NCBI GenBank assembly: GCA_017385345.1
Contig: JAFNRY010000334.1
Coordinates: 1 to 8,682 of the forward strand
Reading direction: 5' to 3'
DNA from: Kiritimatiellia bacterium
GTDB taxonomy: Bacteria > Verrucomicrobiota > Kiritimatiellia > RFP12 > UBA1067
DNA: 8,682 nt
The notes under the pieces are model-generated. The model worked only from the letters and a program-made list of their open reading frames with translations, was not told the origin of the DNA and searched no databases. Positions 1-4,814 of this stretch are shown one piece after another. Numbering within the stretch: position 1 is the first letter of the stretch; every line of letters begins with the position of its first letter. A program made the translations under genes and the position numbers.

Positions 1-359
1 GCACGCTTCTGCGCGGCACGAAGAAGGAAGACGTCGCCCGCGGCCAGGTGTTGGCGAAGCCGGGTTCCATCACCCCGCACACGGAGTTCAAGGGCCAGGT
101 GTACGTCCTCACGAAGGAAGAGGGCGGCCGCCACACGGCGTTCATGAAGGGCTATCGCCCGCAGTTCTACATCCGCACGACGGACGTGACGGGCGACATC
201 CAGCTCCCCGAGGGAGTCGAGATGGTCATGCCCGGCGACAACGTGGAGATCGCGGTCAAGCTGATCGCCCCCGTCGCGCTCGAGGAGAAGATGCGCTTCG
301 CAATCCGCGAAGGCGGCCGCACCGTCGGCGCCGGCACGGTTTCGAGCGTGGTCAAGTAA
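1..359 (+). CDS. tuf: Elongation factor Tu, C-terminal part (5' truncated by window edge)
   Basis: EF-Tu is the GTPase that delivers aminoacyl-tRNA to the ribosomal A site in the cytoplasm. Only the last ~118 codons are present; the frame is already open at position 3 and runs to TAA at 357-359. The visible part is most of domains II/III of the family, with near-invariant stretches such as RGQVLAKPGSI, EEGGRHTAFMKGYRPQFY, RTTDVTG, LPEGVEMVMPGDN and the C-terminal RFAIREGGRTVGAGTV. The GTP-binding domain lies upstream of the window. A GTG at 48 could be mistaken for a start, but it codes for the Val of RGQVLAKP inside the gene. It sits at the head of the rpmG-trnW-secE-nusG-rplKAJL cluster, a typical bacterial position for a tuf copy. 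Identity is certain; whether the genome has a second tuf cannot be seen. Confidence 0.97.
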   Translation, partial: TLLRGTKKEDVARGQVLAKPGSITPHTEFKGQVYVLTKEEGGRHTAFMKGYRPQFYIRTTDVTGDIQLPEGVEMVMPGDNVEIAVKLIAPVALEEKMRFAIREGGRTVGAGTVSSVVK

Positions 360-386
360 AGACCTTTTCTCCTGTGGGACGCCCGA

Positions 387-423
387 CCGGCGGGACGGCC
401 GCGGAAGCGGTCGCCGCCGCCGG
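387..423 (+). other. GC-rich stem-loop with GNRA tetraloop between tuf and rpmG
   Basis: The 104-base gap between tuf and rpmG contains a strong fold. The outer helix pairs CCGGCGG (387-393) with CCGCCGG (417-423), seven perfect pairs. After a small internal loop, 396-402 pairs with 407-413 (seven pairs, one G-U), capped by the loop GGAA (403-406), which fits the GNRA consensus. No U-run follows, so it is not a standard intrinsic terminator. It may be an RNA processing or stability element, or a partial attenuator separating very high tuf expression from the genes behind it. The pairing is seen directly; any role is inferred. I see no promoter in the rest of the gap. Confidence 0.55.
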
Positions 424-463
424 GAGAGGCGGATCGGGGGAAGGGAAGTCTGGAGATTGAACG

Positions 464-613
464 ATGCGTGATTTGGCGATACTCGCCTGCGGCGAATGCA
501 AGCGCAGGAACTACACCACGACCCGCAACAAGAAGACGATGGCGGAGCGCCTCGAGAAGGTGAAGTTCTGCCCGTCGTGCCGCAAGCGCACGGCCCACAA
601 GGAAACGAAGTGA
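464..613 (+). CDS. rpmG: 50S ribosomal protein bL33 (zinc-binding form)
   Basis: bL33 is a small protein of the large ribosomal subunit, near the E site. The 49-residue product is the usual length. It begins MRDLAILACGECKRRNY, carries TTTRNKKTMAERLEKVKFCPSCRKRTAHKETK, and is rich in Lys and Arg. Two CxxC pairs (Cys9/Cys12 and Cys37/Cys40) mark it as a 'C+' form able to bind zinc; many bacteria also carry a cysteine-free copy used under zinc limitation, which cannot be checked here. ATG 464 is the only possible start because an in-frame TGA lies at 458-460; TGGAG at 451-455 is the ribosome binding site, 8 bases upstream. It lies 104 bases after tuf and 16 bases before tRNA-Trp, a common neighbourhood for rpmG. 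At 49 codons it is too short for many automatic ORF filters. Confidence 0.95.
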   Translation: MRDLAILACGECKRRNYTTTRNKKTMAERLEKVKFCPSCRKRTAHKETK

Positions 614-629
614 CGGCCGCGTGCCGATT

Positions 630-703
630 AGGGTAGTAGCACAATGGCAGTGCAGCGGTCTCCAAAACCGCCTATGGGGGTTCGATTCCCTCCTACCCTG
701 CCA
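630..703 (+). tRNA. trnW: tRNA-Trp (anticodon CCA), 3' CCA encoded
   Basis: A complete cloverleaf can be drawn. The acceptor stem AGGGTAG (630-636) pairs with CTACCCT (693-699), with discriminator G700 and an encoded CCA at 701-703. The D-stem GCAC (639-642) pairs with GTGC (650-653). The anticodon stem GCGGT (655-659) pairs with ACCGC (667-671), with anticodon CCA at 662-664 in the loop CTCCAAA. The T-stem 676-680 pairs with 688-692 (one G-U) around loop TTCGATT. The CCA anticodon and the A1-U72 closing pair with discriminator G match bacterial tRNA-Trp. It is 16 bases after rpmG and only 17 bases ahead of the secE start, with no room for its own promoter or terminator, so it is probably cut from a polycistronic transcript. 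tRNA-Trp ahead of secE-nusG is a common bacterial arrangement. Confidence 0.97.
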
Positions 704-720
704 AAAGCGGAGGAATGCAG

Positions 721-912
721 ATGGAAACGGTGAACAAGACCAAGGAATATCTGGCGGGCGTTGCCGCCGAGGCCAGGAAGGTAACGTGGCCCGGCAAGCG
801 CGAACTCTGGGAGTCGTCGCTCGTCGTCGTCGCGTTCATTTTCATCCTCGCGGTGGCTACCGGCGTGTGCGACAGGGCGATCCAGTTCGCGCTGGGTCTG
901 GTGAGGGGCTGA
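721..912 (+). CDS. secE: Preprotein translocase subunit SecE
   Basis: SecE is the small essential subunit that clamps SecY in the SecYEG protein-export channel of the inner membrane. The 63-residue product has the one-helix form found in most bacteria: an N-terminal amphipathic cytosolic part with the hallmark EARKVTWPGKRELW (about residues 17-30), then one membrane segment rich in Val, Phe, Ile, Leu and Ala (about residues 33-52). Start choice: ATG at 715 is in frame but only one base after GGAGG (709-713); ATG at 721 has a 7-base spacer and is preferred, costing two residues. The binding site lies between the tRNA-Trp 3' end and the gene, so the mature message after tRNA processing would have a leader of about 17 bases. 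nusG follows 10 bases after the stop, the near-universal secE-nusG pair. Confidence 0.95.
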   Translation: METVNKTKEYLAGVAAEARKVTWPGKRELWESSLVVVAFIFILAVATGVCDRAIQFALGLVRG

Positions 913-922
913 GGAGGGCGCG

Positions 923-1528
923 ATGGAGAAGCAGTGGTTTGTTCTGCACGTCCTCACGGGCCAGGAAAACAAGGCGCAGAGATCCATCGAGGCGCGCGTG
1001 CGCCTCGAGAGGATGGAAGAATACGTCGGCCGGTGCGTGATTCCGACCGAAAGGGTAAGCGAGAAGAAGGACGGCCGCAAGCACACGTACACGAAGAAGT
1101 TCTTCCCGGGGTACGTGCTGTGCGAGCTGGCGCTCTACGACGAAGCCAAGGGGCTCGACGAGAACGGCCGCAAGGCGATCTACGAACGTACGTGGCAGTT
1201 TCTGCGCGAAACGCCCGGAGTGATCGGATTCGTCGGCGGCGACAGGCCTTCGCCGCTGAAACGCCATGAGGTGGACGCCATCATGACGGACAAGCCGGGC
1301 GGCGGCGTGCAGGAGCGTCCGAGGATAGATTTCTCCGTCGGAGAGACGGTGAAGGTGCGGGACGGCGCGTTCATGGGTTTGACGGGCACGGTCTCGATGG
1401 TGGATCCCGACAAGGGCAAACTCAAGGTCGAAGTGAACATCTTCAACCGCAAGGTCCAGGTCGACGTCGAATACTGGCAGGTCGAGAAGGTCTCTGTGGA
1501 AGAGACCCTCCCGGAAGCCAAGGCATAG
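923..1528 (+). CDS. nusG: Transcription termination/antitermination factor NusG
   Basis: NusG binds RNA polymerase, suppresses pausing, and links it to Rho or to the ribosome. The 201-residue product has the two expected domains: an NGN domain (about residues 1-125) starting KQWFVLHVLTGQENKA and holding the signature KKFFPGYVL (58-66) and the GVIGFVGGDRPSPL stretch (99-112), then a linker and a KOW domain (about 137-190) with VRDGAFMGLTGTVSMVD. It is longer than the ~180-residue E. coli protein because of extra charged residues around 73-90 and a short C-terminal tail. The usual 'DGPF' of the KOW entry reads DGAF here, a mild change. ATG 923 has GGAGG at 913-917, five bases upstream and overlapping the end of secE, so translation of the pair is probably coupled. 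Confidence 0.97.
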   Translation: MEKQWFVLHVLTGQENKAQRSIEARVRLERMEEYVGRCVIPTERVSEKKDGRKHTYTKKFFPGYVLCELALYDEAKGLDENGRKAIYERTWQFLRETPGVIGFVGGDRPSPLKRHEVDAIMTDKPGGGVQERPRIDFSVGETVKVRDGAFMGLTGTVSMVDPDKGKLKVEVNIFNRKVQVDVEYWQVEKVSVEETLPEAKA

Positions 1529-1529
1529 C

Positions 1530-1570
1530 GGCGAGGGCTGCCCTCCGCGAGTACCGGGCAGGATCCCCGG
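1530..1570 (+). promoter_or_regulatory. Structured rplK leader, candidate site for L1 feedback control
   Basis: The 69-base gap between nusG and rplK can form two small hairpins: GAGGG (1533-1537) with CCCTC (1541-1545), extended by two more pairs past a bulged C at 1546, and CCGGG (1554-1558) with CCCGG (1566-1570). In E. coli and other bacteria ribosomal protein L1 represses the rplK-rplA message by binding a leader that imitates its 23S rRNA site. A structured leader directly before rplK-rplA fits such control, but I cannot match the L1 recognition elements with certainty. Purine-rich ribosome binding sequence follows at 1581-1594. No -10/-35 promoter is evident in the gap. Confidence 0.25.
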
Positions 1571-1597
1571 GAGGAGAGGCAAGGAAGGAAAAGGCAA

Positions 1598-2023
1598 ATG
1601 GCCAAGAAGGTAACTGGCGTGGTAAAGCTCCAGATTCCGGCCGGCGCGGCGAATCCCGCGCCTCCCGTGGGTCCCGCGCTTGGTTCTGCAGGTGTCAACA
1701 TCATGCAGTTCTGCAAGGAGTTCAACGCCAAGACGGCTAAAGACGCCGGTCTGGTGATTCCCGTAATCATAACCGTGTACCAGGACCGCAGCTTCTCGCT
1801 GCAGTTCAAGTCGCCGCCGGCGAGCGTGCTTCTGAAGAAGGAAGCCGGGCTCGCGAAGGGCAGCGGCGTTCCCAACAAGAACAAGGTCGGCAAGGTGACG
1901 AAGGCGCAGCTGAAGAAGATCGTCGAGATGAAGAAGGCCGACCTGAACACCGCGGACGAAGAGGCGGCGATGAGGATGATCGCCGGCACGGCCCGGAACA
2001 TGGGAATCGAGGTGGTTGAATGA
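1598..2023 (+). CDS. rplK: 50S ribosomal protein uL11
   Basis: uL11 forms the base of the GTPase-associated centre of the large subunit, binding the 23S rRNA region targeted by thiostrepton and taking part in RelA activation. The 141-residue product has the normal length. The N-terminal domain has LQIPAGAANPAPPVGPALGSAGVNIMQF, including the conserved prolines at 20, 22 and 23; the middle has KSPPASVLLKKEAGLAKGSG; the C-terminal rRNA-binding domain ends IAGTARNMGIEVVE. ATG 1598 follows AAGGAAGG (1581-1588) at a 9-base spacing, with a closer AAAAGG also present. The stop TGA (2021-2023) overlaps the ATG of rplA by four bases (ATGA), the usual translational coupling of the L11 operon. Confidence 0.98.
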   Translation: MAKKVTGVVKLQIPAGAANPAPPVGPALGSAGVNIMQFCKEFNAKTAKDAGLVIPVIITVYQDRSFSLQFKSPPASVLLKKEAGLAKGSGVPNKNKVGKVTKAQLKKIVEMKKADLNTADEEAAMRMIAGTARNMGIEVVE

Positions 2024-2712
2024 AGCACGGCAAGAAGTACCGCAGCGCGCTGAAGAAGGCGCCGCGCAAACCCGTCGGCATCGAAGAGGCCGTGAAGTTC
2101 GTCAAGGCGAACCCCGGCGCGAAGTTCGACGAGACGGTCGATGTGTATTTCAGGCTCGGCAAGGAGCTTGCGAAGGGCGACACCGCCGTGCGCGGCACGG
2201 TGAAGCTGCCCAACGGCTCCGGCAAGAACGTCCGCGTGGCGGTTTTCGCCGGCGGCGACCACGCCGAAGAGGCGCGCCAGGCCGGCGCGGACTACGTTGG
2301 CCTGGCCGATCTCGTCGAGAAGGTCGTCAAGGAGGGATGGTGTGATTTCGACGTCGCGATCGCGACGGTCGAGGCGATGAAGGAAGTGCGCAAGTGCGCG
2401 CGCGTCCTCGGCCCCCGCGGCCTCATGCCCAACCCGAAGACGGGAACCGTAACCGACGACACCGCCACGGCTGTCAAGGAGGCCAAGGGCGGCAAGGTCG
2501 ATTTCCGCATGGACAAGACCGGGAACCTCGCGGTGGTCGCCGGCAAGGTCAGCTTCAGCGCCGAGGCGCTCGCGGAGAACATCAAGGCCGTCGTCTCCGC
2601 CGTGCAGGCGGCGAAGCCGGCGTCCGTCAAGGGCGTCTTCGTGAAGTCGGTGAGCATCTCCTCCACCATGGGCGTAGGCGTGCCCGTGATCGCCGCGGCG
2701 GAAGCCGAGTAA
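2020..2712 (+). CDS. rplA: 50S ribosomal protein uL1
   Basis: uL1 makes up the mobile L1 stalk that guides deacylated tRNA out of the E site, and in many bacteria it also represses its own operon. The 230-residue product matches the family's length. Visible signatures are TVDVYFRLG (39-47), VRGTVKLPNGSGKNVRVAVFAGG (57-79), the near-invariant GPRGLMPNPKTGTVT (131-145), KGGKVDFRMDKTGNL (156-170) and the C-terminal SISSTMGVGVPV (212-223). The start ATG overlaps the rplK stop; its ribosome binding site GAGG (2009-2012) lies inside rplK. The N-terminus is a little shorter than in E. coli (starts MKHGKKYRSA). The gap to rplJ is only 22 bases. Confidence 0.98.
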   Translation: MKHGKKYRSALKKAPRKPVGIEEAVKFVKANPGAKFDETVDVYFRLGKELAKGDTAVRGTVKLPNGSGKNVRVAVFAGGDHAEEARQAGADYVGLADLVEKVVKEGWCDFDVAIATVEAMKEVRKCARVLGPRGLMPNPKTGTVTDDTATAVKEAKGGKVDFRMDKTGNLAVVAGKVSFSAEALAENIKAVVSAVQAAKPASVKGVFVKSVSISSTMGVGVPVIAAAEAE

Positions 2713-2734
2713 GTCCGCGCAAGGAGGCAATGCA

Positions 2735-3262
2735 ATGAGAATCGAGAAAATAGCGATACTTGACGAAGTCGTTTCCCGCATCAAGGATTCGGACTACTGC
2801 TTCATCGTCAACTACGGCGGCGCGAGCGTGGCCAAGATGTCGGCGTTGCGCGCGGAGCTGGCGAAGCTGGAGAGCAGGCTGCTCGTCGTGAAGAACACCT
2901 ACCTCGCGAAGGTCGCGAAGGAGAAGGGCTGGAGTGACGAAGTGTACGCGATGCTGTCCGGCCCGACGGCGGTGGTGATCGGCAAGGGCGAGCCCACGGC
3001 GGTCGCGAAGGCCGTGATGGCGTTCGTGAACGACAAGGATCTGGCCGGCAAGGCGTCCGTGAAGGGCGCCGACTACGACGGCAAGATCGTCGATGCGGCG
3101 ATGGTCGAGGCGCTTTCGAAGGTGCCCGGCAAGAACGAGCTGCGCGCGACGCTGCTCATGCTGCTCAAGGAGCCCGCCACCCGTCTCGCCCGCGTCCTTT
3201 CGGAGAAGGCGAAGAAGGAAGGCGGCGCAGAGGCCGCGCCCGCGGAGGGCCAGGCGTCCTGA
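2735..3262 (+). CDS. rplJ: 50S ribosomal protein uL10 (L7/L12 stalk base)
   Basis: uL10 anchors the bL12 dimers to the ribosome. The 175-residue product has the N-terminal rRNA-binding fold (IAILDEVVSRIKDSDYCFIVNYGG, then ALRAELAKLESRLLVVKNTYLAKVA, about 38-62), the LSGPTAVVIGKGEP stretch (about 74-87), and a C-terminal helix around 130-160 that holds the bL12 dimers (LRATLLMLLKEPATRLARVLSEKA), ending in an Ala/Glu-rich tail. AAGGAGG at 2721-2727 serves ATG 2735 with a 7-base spacer. Another ATG at 2730 only opens a two-codon frame (ATG CAA TGA) whose stop overlaps the true start. In E. coli a long leader before rplJ binds the L10-L12 complex; here the gap is just 22 bases, so such an element would have to lie within rplA or be absent. 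Confidence 0.97.
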   Translation: MRIEKIAILDEVVSRIKDSDYCFIVNYGGASVAKMSALRAELAKLESRLLVVKNTYLAKVAKEKGWSDEVYAMLSGPTAVVIGKGEPTAVAKAVMAFVNDKDLAGKASVKGADYDGKIVDAAMVEALSKVPGKNELRATLLMLLKEPATRLARVLSEKAKKEGGAEAAPAEGQAS

Positions 3263-3283
3263 GCGACGGACGGAACAAGGTTT

Positions 3284-3307
3284 CCCTTGGATGGAACACG
3301 CCAAGGG
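3284..3307 (+). other. Hairpin between rplJ and rplL
   Basis: CCCTTGG (3284-3290) pairs perfectly with CCAAGGG (3301-3307) around a 10-base loop, in the 71-base gap before rplL. No T-run follows, so this is not an intrinsic terminator. bL12 is needed in several copies per ribosome while uL10 is needed once, so an element here could protect or process the message or adjust rplL translation. The pairing is seen; the role is inferred. The rplL ribosome binding site lies 14 bases further down and outside the stem. Confidence 0.5.
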
Positions 3308-3333
3308 TTGACAGGTAAAAAAGGAACAAGACA

Positions 3334-3699
3334 ATGACGAACGAAGAGATCATCAAGGAGCTGTCGGGCAAGACGGTTCTCGAAATCAACGAGCTGGTCA
3401 AGGCTCTGGAAGAGGCGTGGGGCGTTTCCGCCGCCGCCGCCGTAGCGGTTGCGGGTCCCGCGGCCGGCGCGGCTCCGGCCGAAGAGAAGACCGAGTTCGA
3501 CGTAATTCTCAAGGCCGCCGGCGCGAACAAGATCGCCGTCATCAAGGAGATCCGCGCGATCACCGGTCTCGGCCTCAAGGACGCCAAGGACATGGTGGAC
3601 GGCGCTCCCAAGAAGGTCAAGGAAGCCATCGCCAAGGAAGAGGCGGAGAAGATTGCCGAGCAGCTCAAGAAGGCCGGCGCGGAAGTCGAAGTCAAGTAA
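3334..3699 (+). CDS. rplL: 50S ribosomal protein bL12 (L7/L12)
   Basis: bL12 is the multicopy acidic stalk protein that recruits translation factors such as EF-Tu and EF-G. The 121-residue product has the expected three parts: an N-terminal dimerisation and uL10-binding helix pair (TNEEIIKELSGKTVLEINELVKALEEAWGV, 2-31), a flexible Ala/Pro/Gly hinge (about 32-50), and a globular factor-binding domain (about 53-121) with EFDVILKAAGANKIAVIKEIRAITGLGLKDAKDMVDGAPKKVKE. ATG 3334 follows AAAAAAGGA ending at 3325 with an 8-base spacer. It is the last gene of the ribosomal cluster in this window: a strong terminator begins 27 bases after the stop, and rpoB, its usual next gene, does not follow. Confidence 0.98.
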   Translation: MTNEEIIKELSGKTVLEINELVKALEEAWGVSAAAAVAVAGPAAGAAPAEEKTEFDVILKAAGANKIAVIKEIRAITGLGLKDAKDMVDGAPKKVKEAIAKEEAEKIAEQLKKAGAEVEVK

Positions 3700-3726
3700 A
3701 GACTCCGCGCGCCGCTTTCCGGCGAG

Positions 3727-3761
3727 GGGGCTGCGGCGGTGCGTCGCAGCCCCGTTTTTTT
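3727..3761 (+). terminator. Strong intrinsic terminator after rplL
   Basis: GGGGCTGCG (3727-3735) pairs with CGCAGCCCC (3745-3753) in nine perfect pairs; three more pairs, including one G-U, can continue inward to a three-base loop. A run of seven T (3755-3761) follows after one G. This is a textbook rho-independent terminator for the + strand, closing the tuf-to-rplL transcription unit. Its T-run ends only 25 bases before the asd start. Confidence 0.95.
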
Positions 3762-3786
3762 CAGACGGAGGTCGATTGGAGGAAAG

Positions 3787-4797
3787 ATGAAGAAATACGC
3801 AGTGGGCCTGGTGGGGGTCGGCGCCGTAGGCGCGGAGATGGTCAAGACGCTCCGCGAGCGTTCCTTTCCGTGTTCGAGGATAGAGGTGTTCGCTTCGCGC
3901 GAGCGCGACGAAAAGATCGGCGGCGAGACGTTCAGGGTCCGCAGGCTGGACGCGCGTTCCTTCGACGGGCTCGACATAGTGCTGTTCGCCGGGAAGACGG
4001 ACGTCGCGCGCGAGTGGCGCGACGCGGTCGTGAAAGCCGGCGCGGTGATGATAGACAATTCTCGCGCGTTCCGGCAGGATCCGGACGTGCCGCTGGTGGT
4101 GCCGCAGGTGAACCCCGAAGATCTGGACTGGCACAAGGGCGTGGTGGCCAACCCGAACTGCACGACGGCGATAATGCTCGAAGCGGTGGCGCCGCTGCAC
4201 CGCGCGAAGGGGCTGAGGCGCGTGGTCGCCGCCACGTACCAGGCCGCGTCGGGCGCCGGCGCCCCCGGCCTCGAGGAGCTGGAGAAGCAGATCGCGGACT
4301 GCGCGGCCGGCCGGCCGCTCGAGGTCAAGGCCTTCCGCCACAGGCTCCTCGGCAACCTCATTCCGCAGATAGATTCCGTGGACGGCGAAACGCAGTACAC
4401 GCTCGAAGAGCTGAAGATGCGCAACGAAGCACGCAAGATGCTGCACCTGCCCGGCCTAATGCTCAGCTGCACCAGCGTGCGCGTGCCGGTGGCGCGGGCG
4501 CATTCCGAATCGCTCAATCTCGAATTCGACAATCCAGTCACGCCGCAGGAGGCGCGCGAGATTCTTTCGCGCGCCGAGGGCGTTCGCGTAGTGGACGATC
4601 CGGCGGCGGGCGTCTATCCCATGCCGCTGGACGCGACCGGCGGGTACGACGTGCTGGCCGGCAGGATCCGCCAGGACATATCGCGCGACGACGGCAGGGG
4701 GCTCGAGATGTTCGTTTCCGGCGACCAGCTGCTGCGCGGCGCGGCCCTGAACGCCGTGGAGATAGCGGAGCATCTCGTGAAGAGAGGGCTCGTATAA
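3787..4797 (+). CDS. asd: Aspartate-semialdehyde dehydrogenase
   Basis: This enzyme reduces aspartyl phosphate to aspartate semialdehyde with NADPH in the cytoplasm, the branch point to lysine and diaminopimelate (cell wall), threonine and methionine. The 336-residue product has the family's length. Seen in order: the nucleotide-binding GLVGVGAVGAEMV (7-19), DNSRAFR (90-96), the active-site NPNCTTAIML with nucleophile Cys125 (122-131), ATYQAASGAGAPG (149-161), the substrate-binding and general-base region SCTSVRVPVARAHSE with Arg232 and His239 (227-241), and the C-terminal GDQLLRGAALNAVEIAE (312-328). An upstream GTG at 3739 would put the start inside the terminator; ATG 3787 with GGAGG at 3778-3782 (4-base spacer) and the normal family N-terminus MKKYAVGLVG is chosen. 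No clear promoter lies between terminator and gene. Confidence 0.97.
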   Translation: MKKYAVGLVGVGAVGAEMVKTLRERSFPCSRIEVFASRERDEKIGGETFRVRRLDARSFDGLDIVLFAGKTDVAREWRDAVVKAGAVMIDNSRAFRQDPDVPLVVPQVNPEDLDWHKGVVANPNCTTAIMLEAVAPLHRAKGLRRVVAATYQAASGAGAPGLEELEKQIADCAAGRPLEVKAFRHRLLGNLIPQIDSVDGETQYTLEELKMRNEARKMLHLPGLMLSCTSVRVPVARAHSESLNLEFDNPVTPQEAREILSRAEGVRVVDDPAAGVYPMPLDATGGYDVLAGRIRQDISRDDGRGLEMFVSGDQLLRGAALNAVEIAEHLVKRGLV

Positions 4798-4814
4798 GGA
4801 GGGCGCGGCCGGCT

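Noticed and set aside
715..720. ATG at 715 as the start of secE
   Set aside because: Only one base separates it from GGAGG. ATG 721 has a normal 7-base spacing.
3291..3311. Six-codon frame before rplL as a leader peptide gene
   Set aside because: Its binding site is weak and its start lies in the hairpin loop; the short peptide has no codon pattern suggesting attenuation. Mentioned only with the hairpin.
3739..3786. GTG at 3739 as the start of asd
   Set aside because: It lies inside the terminator hairpin, has no ribosome binding site, and adds 16 residues not seen in the family. ATG 3787 fits better.
1180..4541. Several long - strand frames opposite nusG, rplK, rplA, rplJ, rplL and asd
   Set aside because: All lie antisense to certain genes, have biased composition and no recognisable motif; they are expected shadows in high-GC DNA.
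3417..4814. Long open + frame upstream of the glycosyltransferase, running through rplL and asd
   Set aside because: The translation is Arg/Gly-rich and low complexity, and it overlaps two certain genes in other frames. High GC simply leaves the frame without stops. The real gene starts at ATG 4815.
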